47,135 bases of DNA. Source: an uncultured Coriobacteriaceae bacterium. Its GTDB lineage: Bacteria > Actinomycetota > Coriobacteriia > Coriobacteriales > Atopobiaceae. Shown here piece by piece: positions 39,555 to 47,113 of the stretch. Position numbers and translations under genes: made by a program. The notes below the pieces were generated by a model, which worked only from the letters and a program-made list of their open reading frames with translations, was not told where the DNA came from and did not search any database. The stretch spans positions 1-47,135 of the forward strand of contig CADBRX010000166.1 of NCBI GenBank assembly GCA_902797175.1, given 5' to 3'. Positions within the stretch are counted from its first letter, which is position 1. Every line of letters begins with the position of its first letter.

Positions 39555-41888
39555 GTGGCAACGACCCTCTACTACGGCATATCGGGCACGACGCTCACCA
39601 TCTCGCGGACCTCCACGACGGCAGCGCCTACGCGATGGTCCACATCGTCCGGCACCGAGCCTCCCTGGTATGCCTACCGAAACATCATCACGACGCTCAA
39701 CTTCGTGAACACGCCGGTGATCAACGACCTGGTCGTGGAGGTACCCAGAACGGCGCCCGGCAACATCACATATAGCGAAACATATCTGTTGTTTACCGGG
39801 AACGGCAACAACGCCTGTCTGTGCGCCCTCAAGACGATCACCGGCACGTTCGACATGTCTGGAGTTAACAGTTCAACAGTACCGAGCTTATATGGCCTCT
39901 TTGCAGGCAGCCCCGTTGAGACCGTCGATCTTCCGAACTGCAAAGTTGGCTATTTTGGGTACTTCCTGTGGCGTAACGTCTGCGTGAACAGCGTAACCGG
40001 CCGCCTAGACTACTCCGCCGCGACGGAGGGAAGTGCGCTCAAGTCCGTGTCGCTGAGGAACTGGAAGTACGCGGACGGCAATCCGGTTAAGGTCGGCACT
40101 ATTGGGAACTCCCTGTTCGGCGTGCTGTCAGACAGCATCGAGACGCTCGACATCACTGGATGGAAGGTCAAAACCGCTTATAGCATCCCGTTCCGCCTCA
40201 ACAGGACTGCCATGATATACTCGCAGGAGCAGGGCACAAACGTCATCACCTACTTCGGCCCGCCGGTCAACCTCAAGACGCTGAACCTCACGAACGTCGA
40301 CGTGGGAACGGTCGACATGAGTGAGGCGTTCAAGGGGTGCACATCTCTCAAGACCCTGACGCTCACGGGCTTCGCATGCCACTACATAAGTAGCACGACC
40401 GGCTCGGTCCGCGTTGCCGACAACATGTTCCAAGGCTGCAGCTCGCTCACATCGGTCGACCTCAGTGGCGTCGTGACCAGCATCACGACAACGGCGCAGG
40501 GCCTCTTCGACGGATGCACCTCGATCACGAGCGTGAACCTCACAGGATGGAACCCCGCCGGGGACTACTCCCGCATGTTCTACGGCTGCGCGAGGCTCAG
40601 AACCATCACCGGCTTCCTCACCACGACGCACGTGTACGCCACCAACATGACCGACATGTTCTGCGGCTGTGCGTCGCTCCAGGGAAGCATCGACCTCTCG
40701 ACGTGGAACTGTCACAGGGTCACGCAGGCCGAGGGCATGTTCGACGGCTGCGCGTCGCTCACCTCCATCACGCTCATGGCGCTCTCGCTCGCGAGCGCCG
40801 CCCGCATGTTCCGAGGCTGCGCGAGCCTGACCACGCTCGACGTGACGGCGCTCGACCTCTCGGCATGCACGGACCTCTCGGAGATGTTCGCGGGCTGCTC
40901 CGCACTGACGTCGCTCGACGCCCACGGGCTCGCGCTCACCGCATGCACCAACATCCTGGGCATGTTCACAGGTGACGTCGCGCTCACGACGCTCGACGTC
41001 TCGGGATGGAGCACGCCCGCGATCACAAGCATGGCCGAGCTCTTCGCGAACCTCACGCACCTGACGTCGCTCAACCTGGCAAGCTGGGACACCGAGGACG
41101 TCACCAGCATGGTCGGCCTGTTCTACAACTGCACGGCGCTCGCGTCGGTGAACATCAGCGGCTTCGACACGTCGAACGTGACCAACTTCGCCATGGCCAC
41201 GAACAACGTAGGCTCGACCTTCAAGCCGATGTTCCGCGGCTGCGACAACCTCGTGACGGTCGTACTGGGCTCGGGCTTCACGACGGCGGCGGCACGTGCG
41301 CTCGACGATCCGGCAAACCTGCTCTTCTACTCGCGGCTCGAGCTCGCGCCTGTTATCAACCTGGGCAACGGTGTGTACGTCGAGTCGGACGGCTCCTTCG
41401 CCCAGCTGCGCTCGACCGAGATCGCGGGCACGTGGCGGCGTGGCGGGTCGCAGATGCTATCCGTCTTCGCCTACCGCACCGACGACGGTCAGCCTGACGA
41501 GCAGGGCCTAGACATCACCATCGACAGCACGTGGCGCACCACCTCATCCTCGAGCACCCGCGTGCTGCGCATCTACATCAAGGCAAGCACGACGCCCAAC
41601 TACCCGACGACGCCCACGCGGACGGTCACGCTCGCGGGCGACCAGGGACAGACGATCGTGACCCTCGCCAACGTGGGCTCGGGCAACTATGACCTGCGCG
41701 TCGAGTTCTACGACGGCGAGGCCACCTACGTGGCGTTCCCCTCGATCTCGACGGACACTCTGCTCTTCTACATCACGCCGCAGGGAAGCGTGCGAGTGTT
41801 GGCGAACCTCGAGCTGGGCGGCACGCTGACGCTGGGCACCACGACCATGAACGAGACGCAGCTCAAGGCGCTGCTCAGACTCGTCTAA
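39555..41888 (+). CDS. tail fibre with BspA-like leucine-rich repeats (DUF285)
   Basis: The 777-residue protein starts with GTG behind AGGAGG. From about residue 235 to 570 it is built of 20-25-residue repeats of the form MF-x-GC-x-SL-xx-[ILV]-[DN]-[LV] (MFDGCASLTSITL, MFRGCASLTTLDV, MFAGCSALTSLDA). This is the DUF285/BspA-like repeat better known from bacterial surface adhesins. The C-terminal 200 residues are a beta-rich attachment or trimer domain. As a fibre it should bind the host surface. GC falls noticeably between about 39770 and 40230, suggesting a recombinant segment. Confidence 0.85.
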   Translation: MATTLYYGISGTTLTISRTSTTAAPTRWSTSSGTEPPWYAYRNIITTLNFVNTPVINDLVVEVPRTAPGNITYSETYLLFTGNGNNACLCALKTITGTFDMSGVNSSTVPSLYGLFAGSPVETVDLPNCKVGYFGYFLWRNVCVNSVTGRLDYSAATEGSALKSVSLRNWKYADGNPVKVGTIGNSLFGVLSDSIETLDITGWKVKTAYSIPFRLNRTAMIYSQEQGTNVITYFGPPVNLKTLNLTNVDVGTVDMSEAFKGCTSLKTLTLTGFACHYISSTTGSVRVADNMFQGCSSLTSVDLSGVVTSITTTAQGLFDGCTSITSVNLTGWNPAGDYSRMFYGCARLRTITGFLTTTHVYATNMTDMFCGCASLQGSIDLSTWNCHRVTQAEGMFDGCASLTSITLMALSLASAARMFRGCASLTTLDVTALDLSACTDLSEMFAGCSALTSLDAHGLALTACTNILGMFTGDVALTTLDVSGWSTPAITSMAELFANLTHLTSLNLASWDTEDVTSMVGLFYNCTALASVNISGFDTSNVTNFAMATNNVGSTFKPMFRGCDNLVTVVLGSGFTTAAARALDDPANLLFYSRLELAPVINLGNGVYVESDGSFAQLRSTEIAGTWRRGGSQMLSVFAYRTDDGQPDEQGLDITIDSTWRTTSSSSTRVLRIYIKASTTPNYPTTPTRTVTLAGDQGQTIVTLANVGSGNYDLRVEFYDGEATYVAFPSISTDTLLFYITPQGSVRVLANLELGGTLTLGTTTMNETQLKALLRLV

Positions 41889-41902
41889 GGAGGAAACACG
41901 AC

Positions 41903-43861
41903 ATGGCGATAGTCATGAGGCGCGGCCCTTACAGCAAGTTCGACCCCTCGAAGCTGCTGCCGGGCGAGTGGGCGCTGGTCACGAGCGGCCACCCCGACAC
42001 CAGCGACGGGCGGGCGCTCTACCACTGCTTCGCGGCGGGCGTCGTGCGGCGCATGCTCACCTACGAGGAGGCCGCCGACGAGATGCGCGACATCCTCGAC
42101 GTGGCTTTCGAGGGCTTGAAGGACGACTTCACGGCATCCGTGGTCGCGGCCACGTCCGCGGCCAACAGCGCCGCATCGTCCGCCTCGTCTGCCGCGACGA
42201 GCGCGAACAGCGCCGCGGCGAACGCCAACGCGGAGGCGGCGAAGGTGCTCACCTACGTGCAGCAGGAGCTCGCAGCGCACCCAGAGTGGACCACCACCGT
42301 CGTGGACGGGTCCATCACCCAAAAGAAGCTGCACCCGTCGCTCCACGGGCTGCTCAACGCTCCGCGCCGCACGCTTTCGGGCGAGGTGGTCAGCGCGTCG
42401 GACGCTTACCCGTGCCCCCCGCGGGGGCTCGTGGTGGAGGGCGAGAGCGTCCAGGACGGCACGCCCACGCCAGACGCGCCCGTGCCGATTCAGTCGGTCA
42501 CCCCGAACTACATAGGCTTCTCCGACAAGGTAACCTCGTCCTCCAACGGGGTCACGTGGTCGACAGGCGAGGGCGGCAGGCTCAAGGCGGTGGGAACCGC
42601 CACGGGCAACACCTATGCGGTCGGCACGCCCACCGACGCCGACTTGGGCAAGAGCTACATCCCGCTCCTTCCCGCTGGCACCTACACCGCGACGAGCTAC
42701 TGGCAGGTCGAGTTCAACGTCTACTCGATGCCAGTGGGCAGCGCGTCGGGAACGTCGCTCAGGAGCTACTCGAAGGATGACTTCACCTTCACGCTCACGG
42801 AGCCGCGATACGTCCAGCTGGGCGTGAGGGCCACCGAGGGCATGGTCACGGACACCGAGTACGAGCTGTCGATATACGAGGGGTCGGTACGGCACCCGTA
42901 CACGCCGAAGGGCAGCGTGGGGCTGCTCGCCACGGGCGGGAACCTGCTGGACATCGGCAGCGCCATGTATAGCGCGAACAGGTGCGCCTACGAGGTCACC
43001 GACACGGGCATCACGCTCACGGGCAACGCGACCACCGCGTACTGCTACGTCAACATGCGCCTCGTGGGGCTTCGGGGGACGTGCACGCTCCACTTCGACG
43101 TAAGCTCCGACTTGGGCCACGCGGTTCAGGTTTCCTCGGATGTGGGAGTCCTCATACAGCGTTCGGAGGTGACCACCGCGACGTTCACCGTCCCAGAGGA
43201 TGCCAGCTACGTCACCATCTACCTCTACGTGAAGTCGGACTCTTCTGGCACCCACACTGCCACGTTCACGAACGTGCAGCTAGAGGTGGGCAGCACCGCC
43301 ACACCATACCAGCCCTACGTCGAGACTGCCATCCCTATCGACCTGCAAGGCCACGCCCTGCGCTCGCTGCCTGACGGCACGCACGACGAGCTGAGGGTGG
43401 ACGCTGACGGCAACGTGACACTGGTGCAGAGGGTGGGCGTGCTTGAGATGCTTGCGAGCGACTGGGGCACTTCCTCGGCTGGAAGGTACCGCCACTACGT
43501 TGACGAGGCGGACATCGGACTCGGAACTGGCCACTACACGGACATGTACTGCACGGCTTACCAGCCCACCGCGAACACCTCGTCGGCAGCGCCAGCGAAC
43601 ACCATCAGGTTCGCGGCGGACGGACTCTCGCTCTGGCTCGCAGCTGGCTCGACGCTCGTGGACTGCGAACTGACCTACATCCTCGCGGAGCCGAGGGTCA
43701 TCGACCTCGGCGCCGTCCAGCTCGCCGACATGCCAGGGCCAGACCTCACCGCCTACATGGTGGCGGGCCTCACGCCCGACATGGAGCTGACCTACGAGCG
43801 CGACGCCACCCTCGTCATTGCCGCGCTGGAAGCCCAGATTGCAGAGATTGCGACGAGCTGA
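41903..43861 (+). CDS. second tail fibre/baseplate protein
   Basis: The 652-residue protein begins with the baseplate-anchoring pattern MAIVMRRGPYSKFDPSKLLP and GEWALVTSG. An alanine-serine coiled coil follows (about 80-115), then PTPDAPVPIQSVTPNYIGF, which is common in fibres of gut phages. Two carbohydrate-binding-like beta domains (about 200-320 and 350-475) come next, each ending with 'LEVGSTATPYQPY'-type text. The end is a helical tip. AGGAGG precedes the ATG. It probably binds a second receptor or assists the LRR fibre. Confidence 0.8.
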   Translation: MAIVMRRGPYSKFDPSKLLPGEWALVTSGHPDTSDGRALYHCFAAGVVRRMLTYEEAADEMRDILDVAFEGLKDDFTASVVAATSAANSAASSASSAATSANSAAANANAEAAKVLTYVQQELAAHPEWTTTVVDGSITQKKLHPSLHGLLNAPRRTLSGEVVSASDAYPCPPRGLVVEGESVQDGTPTPDAPVPIQSVTPNYIGFSDKVTSSSNGVTWSTGEGGRLKAVGTATGNTYAVGTPTDADLGKSYIPLLPAGTYTATSYWQVEFNVYSMPVGSASGTSLRSYSKDDFTFTLTEPRYVQLGVRATEGMVTDTEYELSIYEGSVRHPYTPKGSVGLLATGGNLLDIGSAMYSANRCAYEVTDTGITLTGNATTAYCYVNMRLVGLRGTCTLHFDVSSDLGHAVQVSSDVGVLIQRSEVTTATFTVPEDASYVTIYLYVKSDSSGTHTATFTNVQLEVGSTATPYQPYVETAIPIDLQGHALRSLPDGTHDELRVDADGNVTLVQRVGVLEMLASDWGTSSAGRYRHYVDEADIGLGTGHYTDMYCTAYQPTANTSSAAPANTIRFAADGLSLWLAAGSTLVDCELTYILAEPRVIDLGAVQLADMPGPDLTAYMVAGLTPDMELTYERDATLVIAALEAQIAEIATS

Positions 43862-44151
43862 TGGAGGGGGTGGCGCTCGCATACACGCTCGTCACGTGCC
43901 ACTTCGTAGGCGATTACGTCCTACAGCTTGACTTCATCGCCAAGACCAAGGGCGAGAACTGGTGGCACCTTCTGGCGCATTGCGTGACGTACACCGCGCC
44001 GTTCGCCGCTGTGTTCGGAATCGACTGGCGAATAGCGTGGCTGCTCGCCACGCACCTGTTCGTGGACGCGCTCAAGGCCCGATGGGGGCGAATCGGCTAC
44101 CTCACCGACCAGACGCTCCACCTGCTCGCAATGGCCGCATATCTCATCTAA
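43861..44151 (+). CDS. DUF3307 membrane protein
   Basis: The 96-residue protein has the family pattern LVTCHFVGDYVLQLDFIAK, KGENWWHLLAHCVTYTAPF and THLFVDALKARWG ... DQTLHLLAMAAYLI, with three membrane helices and conserved His/Asp residues. DUF3307 proteins are frequent near phage lysis genes. A holin-like or fibre-linked role is possible but not shown. The start overlaps the upstream stop (TGATG). Confidence 0.8.
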   Translation: MEGVALAYTLVTCHFVGDYVLQLDFIAKTKGENWWHLLAHCVTYTAPFAAVFGIDWRIAWLLATHLFVDALKARWGRIGYLTDQTLHLLAMAAYLI

Positions 44152-44161
44152 GGAGGAACCA

Positions 44162-44650
44162 ATGCTGAACTACTACGAGAGCCTAAAGACCTACCTCGCC
44201 CTCGGCACCTACGCGCTCGCCGACGCGGAGGAGAGAATCGACCGCCTGTGGGTCGAGGGGAAGCTGACCACCGAGCAGAGGGACGAGCTGCGGAACCTCG
44301 CCGCCGAGTCCGCGCGCGACGAGTACCAGGTTGACGTGCTCGGGCAGCTCGCCGACCTTGGGCGGAGGGTCTATAACCTAGAGCATCCTACGGACATCTA
44401 CCCCGTGTGGAAGCCTGGTTACATCACGAAGAAAGGCGAAATCGTCCGCTTCGACGTGAGCGGGGATGGCGAGCTTGACCTGTGCCAGTACAACGGCGGG
44501 CGCAACGAGACGAGCCTGAGCATCGGCAAAATCGAGGGATGGAACATGCTGAACCGCGAGCTGACGCCCACGCACACCATCACGCGCGATGCGGATGGCG
44601 GGTACGTCCTCACTCCGATTAACGCCGAACAGCCTGCTGACGGCGAGTAA
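44162..44650 (+). CDS. tail-tip accessory protein with a carbohydrate-binding-like module
   Basis: The 162-residue protein has a helical N-terminus (LADAEERIDRLWVEGKLTTE, ELRNLAAESARDEYQVDVL). A small domain YPVWKPGYITKKGEIVRFDV with CQYNGG follows, whose aromatic spacing recalls type 5/12 carbohydrate-binding modules. The close is ITRDADGGYVLTPIN. AGGAGG precedes the ATG and a terminator follows. It is the last tail-operon gene. Confidence 0.65.
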   Translation: MLNYYESLKTYLALGTYALADAEERIDRLWVEGKLTTEQRDELRNLAAESARDEYQVDVLGQLADLGRRVYNLEHPTDIYPVWKPGYITKKGEIVRFDVSGDGELDLCQYNGGRNETSLSIGKIEGWNMLNRELTPTHTITRDADGGYVLTPINAEQPADGE

Positions 44651-44671
44651 CCAGCAGACCAATCGACCCAC

Positions 44672-44703
44672 AAGGGCCGCTCCGAACGGAGTGGCCCTTT
44701 TTC
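44672..44703 (+). terminator. terminator at the end of the tail operon
   Basis: A 13-bp stem with one mismatch (AAGGGCC-GCTCCG with CGGAGT-GGCCCTT) and a 2-4-base loop runs into five T residues. It separates tail and lysis genes; AAGGAGG of the holin gene follows directly. Confidence 0.85.
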
Positions 44704-44719
44704 TTTAAGGAGGTAAGCC

Positions 44720-45139
44720 ATGGAGCCCAACCCGTTCCACTACTTCATCTTGCCCATGACCGACTCAAAGGCCCAGGTCGCGGTAATCGCGCTCATGGCG
44801 CTCGGCCTGCTCGACGTGCTCTTCGGCGTGATGAACGCCATGTTCGTGCAGCACGACTTCTCAAGCCATGAGTTCAGGGAAGGCATGATTCGCAAGCTGT
44901 CCAACCTGGGCATGGTCGTGGCGGCTGACGTCATCGACGCGATGCTGCTGGGTGGGCTCGACCTGGGCTACCAGCCCGTCCTGCTCACCGTGATAGTAAG
45001 CCTCGGCCTCATGGAGCTGTGGTCGCTGCTCGAAATCTATGCCGAGATGCACCCCGAAATCTCGGATGCGGAGTGGTACAGGATGCTGCTCCGCTCCAAG
45101 GACGGCCTGCATGGCCACGAAGGGAGCAAAGATGCCTAG
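44720..45139 (+). CDS. holin (Phage_holin_4 family)
   Basis: The 139-residue protein has membrane segments near residues 20-42, 66-84 and 90-110. The family marks are LLDVLFGVMNA, SSHEFREGMIRKLSNLGMVV and LGLMELWSLLEIYAEMHPEI (the 'E.lSi.EN' position). Holins form membrane lesions at a set time to release the endolysin, which is encoded next with an 8-base overlap. AAGGAGG precedes the ATG. Confidence 0.88.
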   Translation: MEPNPFHYFILPMTDSKAQVAVIALMALGLLDVLFGVMNAMFVQHDFSSHEFREGMIRKLSNLGMVVAADVIDAMLLGGLDLGYQPVLLTVIVSLGLMELWSLLEIYAEMHPEISDAEWYRMLLRSKDGLHGHEGSKDA

Positions 45140-45989
45140 TGCAGCAGACGTGCTCCGCATAGCCGAGGCGGAGGTAGGCTATTCGCGTTGGGATGATCCG
45201 CTTCCTGGCACCAAGTACGGCAGGTGGTACGCGCAGATCACCGGCTCGCCGTACTTCGGCGAGTCTGGCGTACCGTACTGCGCCATGTTCGCCAGCTGGG
45301 TACTCGCGCAGGCTAACGTCCAGTGCGAGGGATTCCCACGTGCCGTGGCGATAGACCCTCGCGACGGCTTCAATCGCATGGTGCAGCCTGCCAACCTGCA
45401 GCCCGGTGATCCCCTGGGCTTCGACTGGGACGGCGACCACAAGGGCGACCACATCGGCATCACCATCGCACGGCAGGGCGGCACGCTGCTCATCGACACG
45501 TACGAGGGCAACACGGGCGGCGGGCGCGTCCTGCGCTGCGAGCGCAATATCGAGCAGGTCACGTGCGGCGTGCGCCCGTACTACGACGACGCGACAAGCC
45601 CGGCGAAGGATGCCGGGAAGCTCGACGTTGACGGAGCTGGTGGCCCGAACACCATCACCTTGCTACAGCAGCAGGTCGGCACGAAGGATGATGGCGTTTT
45701 GAGTGGACAGCTCTACAGCGAGGACAGGTACCGTCGCAACATCTGGTCTGTTGACCACGTGGACGAGGGCAGCGGTTCCGACGTGGTGTACGCGCTCCAA
45801 TGCCGCTTCCGCGCGAAGGGCATCTACCATGGCAACATGGACAGGTGCTGGGGCTACAACTTCACCGACGCGATGCAGCGATACCTCAAGGAGCTTGGGT
45901 ACTACACAGGCGGATTCGACCACGACTTCGCCCAGCATTCTGTCAAGGCGTTGCAGATGGCGCTTAATGATGGGGCGATGGCAGCATGA
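45132..45989 (+). CDS. endolysin with CHAP amidase/endopeptidase domain
   Basis: The 285-residue protein has a CHAP domain (1-155) with the catalytic cysteine in VPYCAMFASWVLAQAN and histidine in GDHKGDHIGITIARQGG. A linker with DVDGAGGPNTITLLQQQVG and a C-terminal wall-binding part (about 215-285: DAMQRYLKELGYYTGGFDHD, ALQMALNDG) resembling peptidoglycan-binding repeats follow. It cleaves peptidoglycan from the inside after holin action. There is no signal peptide, as expected. A GGGAG site precedes the ATG at 45132. Confidence 0.9.
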   Translation: MPSAADVLRIAEAEVGYSRWDDPLPGTKYGRWYAQITGSPYFGESGVPYCAMFASWVLAQANVQCEGFPRAVAIDPRDGFNRMVQPANLQPGDPLGFDWDGDHKGDHIGITIARQGGTLLIDTYEGNTGGGRVLRCERNIEQVTCGVRPYYDDATSPAKDAGKLDVDGAGGPNTITLLQQQVGTKDDGVLSGQLYSEDRYRRNIWSVDHVDEGSGSDVVYALQCRFRAKGIYHGNMDRCWGYNFTDAMQRYLKELGYYTGGFDHDFAQHSVKALQMALNDGAMAA

Positions 45990-46159
45990 CGGACGTGCGA
46001 TACTACGCCGTGATCTACTTCCTCAGCGGCATTACGCGGGAGCTGGGTCCGTACCTCACCTACATGGAGGCCGTGGAGGCTGGCAACGCGGAGCGCAGGA
46101 GCCATCGGCACAGGCCCCTCTGGTTCGAGGTCAGGAAGCGGTTCCTGTACAAGGACTAA
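45986..46159 (+). CDS. small basic protein at the end of the lysis operon
   Basis: A 57-residue peptide begins MTDVRYYAVIYFLSGITREL and ends LWFEVRKRFLYKD. Its ATG overlaps the endolysin stop (ATGA), and a terminator follows 8 bases after its own stop. The spacing and aromatic, basic composition support a real gene. No family is recognised; a lysis accessory role is possible. Confidence 0.6.
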   Translation: MTDVRYYAVIYFLSGITRELGPYLTYMEAVEAGNAERRSHRHRPLWFEVRKRFLYKD

Positions 46160-46166
46160 AGAGACA

Positions 46167-46201
46167 GCCCCTTCCCGCATCACGCGGGGAGGGGCCTTTT
46201 T
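46167..46201 (+). terminator. terminator of the lysis operon
   Basis: GCCCCTTCCCGC pairs with GCGGGGAGGGGC (one G-T pair) around ATCAC, followed by CTTTTT. It ends late transcription. Confidence 0.93.
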
Positions 46202-46416
46202 GCGTTAGAATGCAAGGCGAAGTACCCACGGGGCCTCTGCCGTCGACGGATGGCACGCACACTCACGGGGGTCGTAATGGGCCAGTGACGCGCGCGAAGC
46301 TGGCCCGCAACGGTTCCCACGCCGACCGACAGAAGGGCGTGGCGCGACAATCCGGGCCGCTGCGGGCTTCGGTCGAGCGGCTACCCCGTCCCCATGCGTG
46401 GGGGCGGGGCTTTTCA
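46202..46416 (+). ncRNA. candidate structured non-coding RNA ending in a terminator
   Basis: This gene-less stretch lies between the lysis terminator and a convergent regulator gene. TAGAAT at 46206-46211 is a possible -10 box, but no -35 is evident. It then shows a small CCG-TCGA-CGG fold inside TGCC/GGCA (46237-46255) and GGGCCAG/CTGGCCC (46280-46307). Further hairpins are CCACGCC/GGCGTGG (46317-46342) and GCCGCT/AGCGGC (46356-46381). The last is a strong hairpin CCCCGTCCCCA/TGGGGGCGGGG at 46384-46409, followed by CTTTT. Five consecutive hairpins with a terminator suggest a small RNA of about 200 bases. No protein frame with a ribosome site fits. Confidence 0.45.
46384..46415 (+). terminator. 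strong terminator-like hairpin at the end of the gene-less segment
   Basis: An 11-bp GC stem with one G-T pair and loop TGCG is followed by CTTTTC on the plus strand. There is no plus-strand protein gene for it to serve after the lysis terminator, which implies an additional transcript. Confidence 0.8.
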
Positions 46417-46845
46417 TATCTTCGGCGTCGGGCTGTCCTTGCCATCCGCCCACCGCACTCTAATGTCGCGATCACGCAAGGCAATCGCAATGCGGCGCGC
46501 CGTTGCGTTGACCTCCGTCCATGACTCATCGCCATGGTCTCGCGTGATGTGGTGCTGGTAGTAGTCTGAGTCGCTGGACCAGTACGGCAGCGTGACCTCC
46601 TCGGGCTGCTCGCCACGATCCTCGGCGATGGCGTCGACTTCTAACAGCGCGACCCTCACGGCGGTGTCCTGGCGCTCCATGAGCATGTCCAGCAGGTTCC
46701 ATGCTGTTTGTGGCGCGTTCTGCCGGTTATTCGGTGACTCCCACCGCTTGACGGTGAGCACCGCCACGTCGAGATCGCCTGCAAGTCGCTGCTGCGTGAT
46801 GCCGACCGTCTCTCGAAGAGCTCTAAACTCCGACTTGCTGCGCAT
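46414..46845 (-). CDS. lone XRE-type regulator at the right prophage end
   Basis: The 143-residue protein has an N-terminal helix-turn-helix (RALRETVGITQQRLAGDLDV, AVLTVKRWESPNNRQNAPQT, AWNLLDMLMERQ). A C-terminal part with LPYWSSDSDYYQHHITRDHG and AIALRDRDIRVRWADGKD follows. The HTH with KRWE and the following P-x-x-AW resembles regulators of the DUF1870/Aca2 kind, tentatively. GGGGAGAGAGAG lies before the ATG at 46845, preferred over an ATG at 46869. It stands alone, facing the candidate RNA, with an operator just upstream, so it is probably autoregulated and active in the lysogen. Confidence 0.8.
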   Translation of the reverse strand: MRSKSEFRALRETVGITQQRLAGDLDVAVLTVKRWESPNNRQNAPQTAWNLLDMLMERQDTAVRVALLEVDAIAEDRGEQPEEVTLPYWSSDSDYYQHHITRDHGDESWTEVNATARRIAIALRDRDIRVRWADGKDSPTPKI

Positions 46846-46873
46846 GACTCTCTCTCCCCTGGATAGCATTGGT

Positions 46874-46899
46874 GGTATTAGTAAGATACCAAAGGTATC
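46874..46899. promoter_or_regulatory. operator of the lone regulator
   Basis: Three alternating half-sites GGTAT-ATACC-GGTAT lie at 46874-46878, 46886-46890 and 46894-46898. The last two form the palindrome GATACC-AAA-GGTATC. They lie 5-55 bases upstream of the regulator start, the usual place for autorepression. Confidence 0.65.
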
Positions 46900-46963
46900 A
46901 TAAAGAATCTACCATAGCTTCTATGCACAGCGAGACTTAACTTGCAACGCGTTGACCGACTTA

Positions 46964-46983
46964 GGGATATGGTGGGATATGGT
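46964..46983. repeat. tandem 10-bp repeats, candidate integrase arm sites
   Basis: GGGATATGGT occurs twice without gap, 55 bp inside attR. A related GGATATGG lies at 8917-8924 and GGGATAC at 9008-9014 inside attL. Tyrosine integrases bind such arm repeats on both sides of the core. The rest of 46900-47038 holds no gene. Confidence 0.6.
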
Positions 46984-46990
46984 AATTCAA

Positions 46991-47030
46991 CAAATGATAA
47001 AAGGTCAGCGGACACACTGCCGCTGACCTT
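46991..47030 (-). terminator. phage-borne terminator for tRNA-Cys
   Basis: An 11-bp stem (47001-47011 with 47020-47030) and an 8-base loop are followed, reading leftward, by TTATCATTT. It stands directly behind the tRNA-Cys gene and replaces the host terminator displaced to 8795-8836. The two share about 31 of the first 38 aligned bases. Confidence 0.85.
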
Positions 47031-47038
47031 TGCTTTAG

Positions 47039-47086
47039 ATGGAGGCGACGTCCAGATTCGAACTGGAGATAAAGGCTTTGCAGGCC
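47039..47086. repeat. attR: 48-bp core inside the tRNA-Cys gene
   Basis: Identical to 8845-8892. It covers the tRNA from the anticodon stem to the CCA end, so integration restores an intact tRNA on this side. Confidence 0.95.
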
Positions 47087-47113
47087 TCTGCCTTACCACT
47101 TGGCCACGTCGCC
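47040..47113 (-). tRNA. tRNA-Cys (anticodon GCA)
   Basis: On the minus strand the acceptor stem GGCGACG/CGTCGCC, a D arm, an anticodon arm with GCA (plus-strand 47079-47081), a T arm GTTCGAATC, a U discriminator typical of tRNA-Cys and an encoded CCA are all present. Its 3' part from 47086 on is supplied by the phage. It is the only complete copy in the window, so it must stay functional in the lysogen. Confidence 0.95.

Larger units (their letters stand above)
8845..47086. mobile_element. complete temperate siphophage integrated in tRNA-Cys
   Basis: The element is bounded by 48-bp direct repeats and one unit measures about 38.2 kb. It carries, in order, integrase, repressor region, early DNA-metabolism genes, packaging, head, tail, lysis and a right-end regulator. 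All expected modules are present and open except for two frameshifts in small accessory genes, so it could be inducible. The integrase lies at attL with its 3' end facing the site, the usual arrangement for tRNA-targeting tyrosine integrases. Confidence 0.95.

Noticed and set aside
39555..41888. Diversity-generating retroelement acting on the fibre
   Set aside because: No reverse transcriptase frame and no template/variable repeat pair were found anywhere in the prophage.
46215..46400. Cobalamin or other known riboswitch
   Set aside because: The GCCACTG and AGGAGACC-like boxes are missing and no downstream plus-strand gene exists to be controlled.
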